A DNA stretch of 13,139 nucleotides from an uncultured Candidatus Saccharibacteria bacterium (GTDB lineage: Bacteria; Patescibacteriota; Saccharimonadia; Saccharimonadales; Saccharimonadaceae), in assembly GCA_934700415.1 (NCBI GenBank), contig CAKUXN010000017.1, positions 1 through 13,139 on the forward strand, read 5' to 3'. Shown piece by piece: positions 7,771 through 12,985 of this stretch; position 1 is the stretch's first letter; every line of letters begins with the position of its first letter. Both the position numbers and the translations under genes were made by a program. Under the pieces are notes generated by a model that searched no databases, was not told the DNA's origin, and saw only the letters and a list, made by a program, of their open reading frames with translations.

Positions 7771-8166
7771 CGAAGTTTCTTCCTTGTCTTCTTTATCAGA
7801 TGAAGGCAAAGCTGAAATTACAAAGTTTACAATTGCATACGCAAAGAACGCAATCACGAGACCAATAATTGCATAAAGAATCGTGTTTTTAGCGTCAGTA
7901 ACCTTCTTAGCGTCACCACCAGAAATCACATACTTAATACCACCGATAATCAACATAATCACAGCAATAATACCAACAATGTATAAAATCGTATTGGTAA
8001 TTTGCTTAAACACACCATCGTCACCAAACAAATTCGATGGACATCCGTCGCATTGAGCAGCTTGCGCGCCTTCTTGTAATGTCAAAGCCGACACATTCGA
8101 TACGGCAGCTATAGCAAAGAGTCCGCACATTAATATTGGTAAAAATACTCTCAAAAACATTTTCAT
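7747..8166 (-). CDS. VirB2/TrbC-like pilin with signal peptide and CxxC
   Basis: A 139-aa protein. Residues 1-28 form a signal peptide (basic start, hydrophobic core, VSA end). The mature N-terminus carries CDGC (39-42). Two hydrophobic helices at about 58-80 and 95-120 flank IGGIKYVISGGDAKKVTDAK, the T4SS pilin signature. The C-terminal tail is acidic (SSDKEDKEE) and ends in a cysteine. It is more diverged from the other two pilin genes than they are from each other, and it is transcribed alone on the opposite strand. M1 (8166) or M3 (8160) could be the start; both are very close to the TATAAT. The last 24 bp overlap comFC on the other strand, so neither gene has room for its own terminator here. 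Confidence 0.85.
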   Translation of the reverse strand: MKMFLRVFLPILMCGLFAIAAVSNVSALTLQEGAQAAQCDGCPSNLFGDDGVFKQITNTILYIVGIIAVIMLIIGGIKYVISGGDAKKVTDAKNTILYAIIGLVIAFFAYAIVNFVISALPSSDKEDKEETSLIQSTNC

Positions 8167-8172
8167 AGTTTA

Positions 8173-8178
8173 ATTATA
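8173..8178 (-). promoter_or_regulatory. -10 box for the third pilin (leaderless candidate)
   Basis: A perfect TATAAT ends 6 bp before the ATG at 8166, so transcription would start at or next to the start codon. No Shine-Dalgarno is visible and the -35 region is weak. Confidence 0.5.
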
Positions 8179-8230
8179 TCACATTTCTAATTTTTTACCA
8201 GATTTAAAATCTTAAGTCCCGCTTTTTACA

Positions 8231-8318
8231 ATTTTTGTGTAACAAAAATAGCGGAGGGTGTTATACCAAGTTCGAACGATTATCATCAATTCAAACTACA
8301 CTATAAAACCTACCGCTA
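8231..8318. repeat. Dyad-rich intergenic DNA (two inverted repeats)
   Basis: Within the 227-bp gap 8167-8393 two dyads abut. One is a perfect 8-bp hairpin, ATTTTTGT (8231-8238), 3-nt loop, ACAAAAAT (8242-8249). The second is an imperfect 17-bp dyad (8249-8265 with 8302-8318, outer arms TAGCGG/CCGCTA) around a 36-nt loop containing the palindrome GTTCGAAC (8270-8277). TTATACCA occurs twice (8261, 8326). No ORF is seen in the gap. Could be an element boundary, a small RNA or a regulatory site. Confidence 0.45.
8251..8277. repeat. Partial copy of tRNA-Ser 3' end (candidate att site)
   Basis: GCGGAGGGTG at 8251-8260 and TTCGAAC at 8271-8277 recur in the same order and orientation at 12872-12881 and 12887-12893, inside the tRNA-Ser 3' half. 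Spacing differs by 5 bp and the intervening bases do not match. It would mark the distal end of an island joined to the tRNA 3' end, but may be chance. Confidence 0.35.
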
Positions 8319-8366
8319 CTTAAAATTATACCACACCTACACACTTTTTTTATTTATTGTTCAAAC

Positions 8367-8387
8367 TGATATAATATAGATAAGGAG
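8367..8387 (+). promoter_or_regulatory. Extended -10 promoter and Shine-Dalgarno for the 59-aa ORF / HAD unit
   Basis: TGATATAAT (8367-8375) is an extended -10 element. AAGGAG (8382-8387) is an ideal Shine-Dalgarno 6 bp before the ATG at 8394. A -35 box is not evident. Confidence 0.6.
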
Positions 8388-8393
8388 CTTACA

Positions 8394-8573
8394 ATGGAAG
8401 ACAGAAAACCAATAATACAAGAGTTAGAAGATGGTCGCATTATCAAAGATGAGAATGGGACTTTTACCGAACTTATAAATGGTAAATGGGTAGAACCGAT
8501 AGCTGATTTTACTGTTGGTGATTTCATAGATGGAAAAAGACCATCTCCAGATAAATTAAAAGGTGCTATTTAG
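8394..8573 (+). CDS. Hypothetical 59-aa acidic protein
   Basis: A small ORF with the strongest ribosome binding site in the island (AAGGAG, 6-bp spacing) and an extended -10 just upstream, so I consider it real. The protein has no membrane segment or signal peptide. It begins MEDRKPIIQELEDGRIIKDE and contains NGTFTELINGKWVEP, a short beta-hairpin-like stretch, then VGDFIDGKRPSPDKLKGAI. I do not recognise a family. It stops 4 bp before the HAD-like gene and is probably co-transcribed with it, so it may be a small partner or regulator of that protein (inference from spacing only). Confidence 0.65.
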   Translation: MEDRKPIIQELEDGRIIKDENGTFTELINGKWVEPIADFTVGDFIDGKRPSPDKLKGAI

Positions 8574-8577
8574 TATA

Positions 8578-9000
8578 ATGGAAAAGATAGACAAAATATA
8601 TTTCGATATTGATGGAGTATTAAAAGGCACGGCATCACCGCAAGAAGATATTATTTCTCTTCTTCGCTATTGCCTAGATAACTATGCTGGCTCACTTTAT
8701 TGGCTGACTACACATTGTAAAGGCAACGAAAATCATACTGACTTTGCACTCTCAGACACCTTCCCTAAAGAGCTAGTAGATGAGCTTTATCAGTCATTTT
8801 TGCCAACAAATTGGAAAGTCCTTAAAACTGATGGGATTGATTTAGATAGTGATTTTGTCTGGTTTGATGATAATCTATTCGAAAGCGAAAAAATGGTTTT
8901 AGAGAACCACTACGTATTGGATGGCTTCTTTAGAATGAACCCCAAAGACCCCGAAATGGCAAAGAAAGCCCTTCTCTTTCTTAAAAGTTTTAAAAGATAG
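8578..9000 (+). CDS. Small HAD-superfamily-like protein
   Basis: 140 aa from the ATG at 8578; a GTG at 8563 is in frame but overlaps the previous gene. Motif I is IYFDIDGVL, with Asp10 and Asp12 as candidate nucleophile and acid/base. Motif II is probably LYWLTTHCKG (Thr44/45), motif III a lysine near 80-83 (WKVLKTDG), and motif IV FVWFDDNLFE with Asp97 and Asp98, which would bind magnesium. The length allows only a Rossmann-like core with no cap, as in HAD phosphatases acting on large substrates such as nucleic acid or protein ends. The substrate cannot be read from sequence. It sits in a plus-strand island of mostly hypothetical genes, 4 bp after the 59-aa ORF and about 100 bp before the Panacea gene. 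Confidence 0.7.
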   Translation: MEKIDKIYFDIDGVLKGTASPQEDIISLLRYCLDNYAGSLYWLTTHCKGNENHTDFALSDTFPKELVDELYQSFLPTNWKVLKTDGIDLDSDFVWFDDNLFESEKMVLENHYVLDGFFRMNPKDPEMAKKALLFLKSFKR

Positions 9001-9020
9001 ATTTTTAAAACTGCTTATGT

Positions 9021-9084
9021 TATAATAGACGGTAGACAAGGTCATCAACCTTTGCAAAAATGTGTTTTTATGTTAAAATATAAT
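9021..9084 (+). promoter_or_regulatory. Promoter region of the Panacea gene (two -10 boxes, small inverted repeat)
   Basis: TATAAT occurs at 9021-9026 and at 9079-9084, both without strong -35 boxes (TTGCAA at 9052-9057 is 16 bp from TAAAAT at 9074). Between them AAGGT and ACCTT form a 5-bp inverted repeat with a CATCA spacer, a possible binding site for the antitoxin-like product. AAAAGG lies 6 bp before the ATG at 9104. Confidence 0.45.
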
Positions 9085-9103
9085 ATATCATAAAAGGTTT
9101 GCG

Positions 9104-9715
9104 ATGGAAGAAAAGGTAAAAGCATCAGAAAAAGTTATAAGAATTGCTCAGGCATTGGGTTTTTTGTTAAATCTTGATGACAATCACAAAATGAATAGAT
9201 TAAAGCTTATCAAACTTTTATGGGCTGCCGATAGAATACATATTAGAAAATATGGTAGAACTATCACGAATTTAAACGATTACTATGCAATGCCACACGG
9301 TCCAGTTTGTTCACTCGCTTTGGATATTGCGCAAATGAATGACATTGCGCTTAATGATGATGATATCTCATATTTAAACGACTATTTTACGTCTGACATT
9401 AAAGATACGAGTATGCAAAAAAATCCTGGCGAAGACCGTTTGTCCGACAGCGATAAAAAAGCATTAGAGGAAGCTTGGAAGAAGTTTAAAGATGAAAATC
9501 CATTCGAACTTGCCGACAATATTAGCCATAAGTATCCAGAATGGGCAAAATACGGCACAATTAGTGGAAGACAGCCAATAGATATGGAAAACTTTTTCGA
9601 GAACCCACGTGATGACATATATTTTGAAGAGGATGCAGAAACCCTAGAAGCAGCCCACGAAATATATAAAGAAAACAAACAAGTTCAAGAGGAACTATAC
9701 CAGATTTTTTGTTAA
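9104..9715 (+). CDS. Panacea-domain (DUF4065, SocA-like) protein, putative antitoxin
   Basis: A 203-aa protein. Residues 10-85 carry the Panacea signature: helix IRIAQALGFLLNL, then LKLIKLLWAADRIHIRKYGR and the conserved YYAMPHGPVCSLALDI. This matches DUF4065/GepA/SocA-like proteins, which include the Caulobacter SocA antitoxin and the PanA antitoxins that neutralise very diverse toxins encoded next to them. Residues 85-203 are acidic and helical and less conserved. In PanAT systems the antitoxin binds its toxin directly in the cytoplasm. Here the gene has its own promoter and Shine-Dalgarno and comes first in a two-gene unit; the next gene begins 9 bp after its stop. Domain call is confident; the antitoxin role is inferred from the family and the pairing. 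Confidence 0.8.
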   Translation: MEEKVKASEKVIRIAQALGFLLNLDDNHKMNRLKLIKLLWAADRIHIRKYGRTITNLNDYYAMPHGPVCSLALDIAQMNDIALNDDDISYLNDYFTSDIKDTSMQKNPGEDRLSDSDKKALEEAWKKFKDENPFELADNISHKYPEWAKYGTISGRQPIDMENFFENPRDDIYFEEDAETLEAAHEIYKENKQVQEELYQIFC

Positions 9716-9724
9716 AATATTGAT

Positions 9725-10192
9725 ATGGAAATAAGTGGCAATATTCGCAAAAAGGTATTTGAAAACTCTTTGAAGCAAGGCTCCATATTTAGATTAAAGG
9801 GAGACACCCCTTTCGAAAGTGAAGATTATCATATCTTCATCGTCTTAAATCATTCTCCACAGCCAAACGAAATGTTGTTATTGGTCAATGGAACATCAAA
9901 AGTTGAAAAGAAGAAAGCAATACTATCTAAAATTTACCACACAGATGTTGAGAATACCACTGTAGTTCTAGAAGCTAATTCCTATAGCTTCATCACAAAA
10001 CAAACAATAATAGATTGCAATGATGTAAAAATGGTGGATTTAAATACAATTAATTTTAATTCAAACGATATCAAGCCGATTACCAGCGATGAATTAAGCG
10101 AAGAGGATATAAACAAAATTATATCAGCAACCCTAAATAGTTCAGCCGTGTCAGAAAATATAAAACAAAAAATTAATTTGTCTCACAACTAA
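9725..10192 (+). CDS. Hypothetical protein, putative toxin partner of the Panacea antitoxin
   Basis: 155 aa, soluble, no signal peptide. The N-terminal half has a beta-rich pattern, QGSIFRLKGDTPFESEDYHI, then FIVLNHSP, MLLLVNGTS, and later VVLEANSYSFITKQTIIDCN. This loosely recalls the PemK/MazF-like barrel, in which GDI(V/F)-type and VVLN-type strands occur near the start, but I would not assign that family from sequence alone. The C-terminal 35 residues (SDELSEEDINKIISA...) look helical. It starts 9 bp after the Panacea gene with no own Shine-Dalgarno, so it is probably translated by coupling, as is usual for the toxin of a toxin-antitoxin pair. Position is the main argument; it could equally be a non-toxic partner. 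Confidence 0.6.
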   Translation: MEISGNIRKKVFENSLKQGSIFRLKGDTPFESEDYHIFIVLNHSPQPNEMLLLVNGTSKVEKKKAILSKIYHTDVENTTVVLEANSYSFITKQTIIDCNDVKMVDLNTINFNSNDIKPITSDELSEEDINKIISATLNSSAVSENIKQKINLSHN

Positions 10193-10245
10193 TTTTATTT
10201 CCCTATTATATTCCTCTAGCCATTTCATATTTTTGCTGGGCTTAT

Positions 10246-10253
10246 GGTATAAT
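10246..10253 (+). promoter_or_regulatory. Extended -10 promoter for the structured RNA leader
   Basis: TGGTATAAT (TATAAT at 10248-10253) fits an extended -10 element. A start 6-7 nt downstream falls at 10259-10260, exactly where the closing helix of the RNA element begins. Confidence 0.65.
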
Positions 10254-10258
10254 TATAT

Positions 10259-10434
10259 TGTCTAAATCAAATATAAACCTGTGCTTAGTGCCTGTAAAGG
10301 CTCAAGATTGGTTAACTACGAGGCTAGGACACCAATCCGAAGCACTAGTTAACCACTAGGCGCAGGAAAACGATTTAGACACCGTGGTTGGTGTCCTATT
10401 TCGTTTTAAGGCAGGAAGGAATTAGTGTCTAAAT
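10259..10434 (+). ncRNA. Structured RNA element, candidate cis-regulatory switch (unrecognised class)
   Basis: This fills the 240-bp gap before the membrane-protease gene. Helices found by hand: P1, 10259-10268 with 10372-10381 (10 bp, perfect); P2, 10278-10290 with 10354-10366 (13 bp, two G-U); P3, CCT-GTAA-AGG (10291-10300), a GNRA tetraloop hairpin; and an H-type pseudoknot made of 10306-10311 with 10332-10337 and 10312-10318 with 10346-10352. Competing pairings: 10325-10337 with 10386-10398 (13 bp, one G-U); local hairpin 10376-10398 followed by TTTCGTTTT, terminator-like; and 10373-10381 with 10426-10434 (9 bp, perfect), which covers the start codon at 10433. The P1 3' strand can thus pair with either the RNA 5' end or the translation start. 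No match to a riboswitch or ribozyme class I know. Confidence 0.75.
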
Positions 10435-10837
10435 GAGCCATAATAATGCACCTATTATTCGAAACTTTATTATTCAGTTATTGGTAGCTTTTATAACCGT
10501 GCTTAGCTCATTCTTTTTTATTCCAACAACCGTTTCGGCAATTTCTTTTACCAAAGAAGAGACCACTTTCACCGTTAAAAAAGGTCAGGTCAAACCAACA
10601 AAAAATACGGTAATTGATTGGAGCGGTATAGCTGGCTTTATCGTTATTATAGTTATAGGCAGTCTCATTTTTTCTAAATCCAAAAGCTCATCTGGCAATA
10701 AAACTAACAAAAAACAATTAAAAATCCTAGTGGCACATCTCGCCCCAATAAGACAAATACTCCCTTTAACCAAAAAACAAGCGAACAAATACCTAAAACT
10801 GATACTCAGAAAATCAGCGCAGAAGTTAAAAAAGTAA
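10433..10837 (+). CDS. N-terminal part of a membrane-anchored metallopeptidase (frame ends early)
   Basis: As read, 134 aa: a signal peptide or first membrane segment at residues 9-36 (ending TVSA), a short external part (ISFTKEETTFTVKKGQVKP), a second membrane helix at about 64-81 (SGIAGFIVIIVIGSLIFS), then Lys/Ser-rich sequence. After about residue 92 the protein looks unnatural. The -1 frame from 10708 onward instead reads a plausible hydrophilic linker (NPSGTSRPNKTNTPFNQ...) straight into the HEXXH peptidase at 10921-11706. I therefore take 10433-11706 as one gene of about 424 aa, broken or shifted by -1. The Shine-Dalgarno GGAAGGA (10414-10420) is 12 bp from the ATG, and the start codon can be masked by the upstream RNA element. 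Confidence 0.6.
   Translation: MSHNNAPIIRNFIIQLLVAFITVLSSFFFIPTTVSAISFTKEETTFTVKKGQVKPTKNTVIDWSGIAGFIVIIVIGSLIFSKSKSSSGNKTNKKQLKILVAHLAPIRQILPLTKKQANKYLKLILRKSAQKLKK
10708..10724 (+). other. Frameshift site (-1) in the membrane-peptidase gene
   Basis: The -1 frame opens after a TAA at 10705-10707. In the zero frame the codons here read AAA AAA CAA TTA AAA ATC (from 10709). Runs of six A (10709-10714) and five A (10720-10724) are natural places for a lost base, transcriptional slippage, or ribosomal slippage on A-AAA. Confidence 0.55.
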
Positions 10838-10920
10838 TTAATTGTATAGGTATTAGCGAACAAGTCAATGCGGAACCTATAAAAAAATTAATTCACGAAA
10901 AGAAAACGAAAAGTGCCATT

Positions 10921-11706
10921 ATGGCTATAGCAGAACACTTGTCGCTTGGTAATCTAAATGTTTCAGTAATAAGAAAAACTACACCAAAAAAGGACGAAAA
11001 AAACCTAAATCATCATACATTAGCAGAAGTAAATGTTTCTGATGTTGGTGTTTTTGGAAGCACGCATTTTAAATATAGACCCTGCAATATTACCATTTAT
11101 CCTGGTTCAGAAGATAACCCAGACACTTTTATTAGCGTTATTGCACACGAGTTCTGCCATATAGTTTTACATTCAGTAAAAATGCCAGAAAAAAATACCG
11201 ATGACGAAGAACGATTAACCGATTTAGCTGTAATCTTTTCTGGATTTTCCGATATTTATAAAAAAGGTAAAAAGAACAGGGCTGGAGATACGACTATTGG
11301 GTATTTATCTGATGACGAGACATCGTTGGCTTGCTCACTATACTCCTTTGAATTAGAAGAGGCTAAAGCTTTCAGAGAAGAGCTTCAAAAAGAATATAGC
11401 GATATTATGGATAAAAACTCAGATAAAATTCGATTTATAAATATGGTCGCAAAATTTCTCCAAAATAAAAACCAAAAATTAAACCAAGAAGATGTTTCAA
11501 AAATCGGTGTATGTATTTCCGCAATCAATAAACAACGAACTTTACAAATTTTAAACTCAACTAAGGAAATCAAGAAATTATTGCAATCAAAAAGATATAA
11601 ATCAGACCGAAGCTCAAAAGATAAAATTAAACTATTAAGACAAGCTCTTAATTCCGTGAATATGCCAGATTATGAATATATTGTAATATTAAGTAAATAT
11701 ATATAA
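10921..11706 (+). CDS. HEXXH metallopeptidase domain (IrrE/ImmA-like), C-terminal part of the split gene
   Basis: From the first in-frame ATG the product is 261 aa, but there is no Shine-Dalgarno there and the frame is open back to 10708, so this is probably the C-terminal part of the gene begun at 10433. The active site is VIAHEFCHIVLHS (His76, Glu77, His80); a glutamate in EERLTD (Glu97, with Asp101) is the likely third zinc ligand. This spacing and the following LAVIFSGF resemble IrrE/ImmA-type and related gluzincins. Such peptidases often cleave repressors or regulators in mobile elements. Residues 135-261 are helical and Lys-rich, of unknown role. With the upstream part, the peptidase would sit on the inner face of the membrane (inference). 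The 106-bp stretch after it (11707-11812) holds no gene beyond a 14-codon ORF. Confidence 0.7.
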   Translation: MAIAEHLSLGNLNVSVIRKTTPKKDEKNLNHHTLAEVNVSDVGVFGSTHFKYRPCNITIYPGSEDNPDTFISVIAHEFCHIVLHSVKMPEKNTDDEERLTDLAVIFSGFSDIYKKGKKNRAGDTTIGYLSDDETSLACSLYSFELEEAKAFREELQKEYSDIMDKNSDKIRFINMVAKFLQNKNQKLNQEDVSKIGVCISAINKQRTLQILNSTKEIKKLLQSKRYKSDRSSKDKIKLLRQALNSVNMPDYEYIVILSKYI

Positions 11707-11812
11707 AAACTTGTGAGGATTAATAATAGTTCGAGAAAGAAATGCAGATGAAAAGATACTACGACAAAGTTAACGTTGGGCGATAAGTTTCAGTAACACA
11801 ATAGGAGCGAAA

Positions 11813-12574
11813 ATGAAATTAAAGCTAGAGGAAAAAGATAACAAAAAGTTTGTTGGTTTATTACCATCCCTATTGGATGAGGCCGAAAGAAATATTAAAA
11901 CATTAGAAAGTATAAATATTGAAACGATTGTCTCCAATGATGATGAAAAGCGATTGGTAAAGGCTAATAAAAAGTATATTAGAAATGCGAGGATACTTAT
12001 CAAATTTGGAGAAGAGGCTCTAAATGTATTGCAGTCGTATCGCTGTGAGATTGATGACAATTCTGCTATTCTTTTCGTTTTAAAAGGTCTGGCTTTTTAT
12101 CATTTTAATTTAACCCAAGAAGCAGATAGAGTAAAAAAGAAAATAGATGGCAAAAAGTATTTCTATCGTGACAAGGATAATAAACTAATTTTAGTTGGCT
12201 ACAATAATTTCGATGAAGATGTCGAGGTTGAGGATTTATCTTATAGATTTAATTATGGTTATACTAAGGATGAGTTGGAAGCGGATACTAAACAAGCTAT
12301 GGATATGGCTATGGACGGTCTTGCTTGGATTTCGGAATTGTTAAAGACAACAACCGATAAAAAGCTTCCTCAGAAAGAAATAATTAAGCTGAAGGATATA
12401 GTAAATAATGGTTTGTTTATGGGTAATACTCACGAGGTAATAAAAGCAATTCTGAGACAAAGCGATATAGATGATGATTATGAAGTTTGTCAGGGGTTAG
12501 TTGATTACTACAATGCATTTTTAAAGAAATTTCATAATGATTGCTGGGCATTTAAAGTTGATAATAACCTTTAG
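11813..12574 (+). CDS. Hypothetical helical protein, 253 aa
   Basis: A clear gene: AGGAGCG lies just before the ATG (GGAG with 5-bp spacing) and codon use is like its neighbours. The protein is soluble, charged and mostly helical. An N-terminal helical pair (LLPSLLDEAERNIKTLESIN, then DEKRLVKANKKYIRNARILI) is followed by a hydrophobic helix pair around LFVLKGLAFYHFNL, then a short beta part (KKYFYRDKDNKLILVGYNNF) and another helical block containing DMAMDGLAWISELL. No catalytic motif, signal peptide or family was recognised. The repeated helix-turn-helix-like packing could suit a protein-binding scaffold. It is the last confident gene of the plus-strand island, 106 bp after the peptidase. Confidence 0.7.
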   Translation: MKLKLEEKDNKKFVGLLPSLLDEAERNIKTLESINIETIVSNDDEKRLVKANKKYIRNARILIKFGEEALNVLQSYRCEIDDNSAILFVLKGLAFYHFNLTQEADRVKKKIDGKKYFYRDKDNKLILVGYNNFDEDVEVEDLSYRFNYGYTKDELEADTKQAMDMAMDGLAWISELLKTTTDKKLPQKEIIKLKDIVNNGLFMGNTHEVIKAILRQSDIDDDYEVCQGLVDYYNAFLKKFHNDCWAFKVDNNL

Positions 12575-12956
12575 AAATATATGCCCTATTTCGCATTATA
12601 ATGAGCTTCTTAGTCGTCTTAAACGTAAAATGGTAAATTGTATAGTGGACGGAGAAAAGTTTGAAAATGGAGATGTTTTTATTAAACGTGAAGTCCTTCA
12701 AAGTTTAGGTTCGAACACCATCTTAAAAGACGGAAAAATAAGCATTAACACCTATAAATGGCTTGAACCGATTAAAAATGAGTATAAAAACCTAGAAAGT
12801 CAATTCGTAAAAGGTTCGAACTCCGATTTACAGAGAAAAAATGCCTCAAATGAGGCTGTTCGTCAACAATGGCGGAGGGTGGGAGATTCGAACTCCCGCT
12901 CCAGATCACTCCAGACTAACGATTTAGCAAACCGTCCCCTTCAGCCACTTGGGTAA
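12537..12956 (+). CDS. Doubtful ORF reading through a terminator and the tRNA-Ser gene
   Basis: The longest frame gives 139 aa starting inside the previous gene (38-bp overlap) with no ribosome binding site; an ATG at 12630 is another possible start, also without one. The middle part (VNCIVDGEKFENGDVFIKRE, then LGSNTILKDGKISINTYKWL) looks protein-like and may be a fragment of a degraded gene. The last 28 residues or so (WRRVGDSNSRSRSL...) are the reverse strand of tRNA-Ser, a common false-ORF pattern. I would not annotate it as intact. If something was cut by integration at the tRNA, this is a candidate remnant. Confidence 0.2.
   Translation: MIAGHLKLIITFRNICPISHYNELLSRLKRKMVNCIVDGEKFENGDVFIKREVLQSLGSNTILKDGKISINTYKWLEPIKNEYKNLESQFVKGSNSDLQRKNASNEAVRQQWRRVGDSNSRSRSLQTNDLANRPLQPLG
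12707..12821 (+). repeat. Two copies of AGGTTCGAAC near the tRNA gene
   Basis: AGGTTCGAAC occurs at 12707-12716 and 12812-12821. The second copy continues so that TTCGAACTCC (12815-12824) also matches the tRNA T-arm at 12887-12896. GTTCGAAC appears once more at 8270. These may be remnants of repeated integration at the tRNA, or chance. Confidence 0.4.
12836..12856 (-). terminator. Rho-independent terminator of tRNA-Ser
   Basis: GCCTCA and TGAGGC (12843-12856) form a tight hairpin. On the minus strand it is followed by A and then six T (12836-12841). It lies 14 bp past the 3' end of the tRNA. Confidence 0.8.
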
Positions 12957-12962
12957 CCCTCC
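12870..12962 (-). tRNA. tRNA-Ser (GCT anticodon), CCA encoded
   Basis: 93 nt on the minus strand. The acceptor stem GGAGGGT pairs with ACCCTCC, then G and an encoded CCA (12870-12872). The D arm is CCC-AAGTGGCTGAA-GGG. The anticodon arm is ACGGT-TTGCTAA-ATCGT with anticodon GCT, reading AGC/AGU. The long variable arm, typical of class II tRNA, is TCTGGA-GTGA-TCTGGA, which pairs through two G-U wobbles. The T arm is GGGAG-TTCGAAT-CTCCC. A terminator follows. Its 3' end faces the accessory island, as expected for an integration site. Confidence 0.96.
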
Positions 12963-12985
12963 GTCCATATGATTCTATCACAACC

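Noticed and set aside
10259..10434. Retron msr/msd RNA
   Set aside because: Terminal complementarity is present, but there is no reverse transcriptase gene nearby and the downstream gene is a membrane peptidase.
10259..10434. T-box leader, SRP RNA or TPP/SAM/cobalamin riboswitch
   Set aside because: The conserved boxes of these classes are missing; the GGAAGGA near the end is a Shine-Dalgarno, not the SRP motif.
10585..10863. Minus-strand 92-aa ORF opposite the membrane protein
   Set aside because: It is a shadow ORF across the frameshift region without a ribosome binding site.
11385..12060. Minus-strand ORFs opposite the peptidase and the 253-aa gene
   Set aside because: They are antisense shadows with low-complexity Ser/Phe content.
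8250..12872. CRISPR array or insertion sequence in the island
   Set aside because: No regularly spaced repeats, no transposase or integrase reading frame and no terminal inverted repeats were found.
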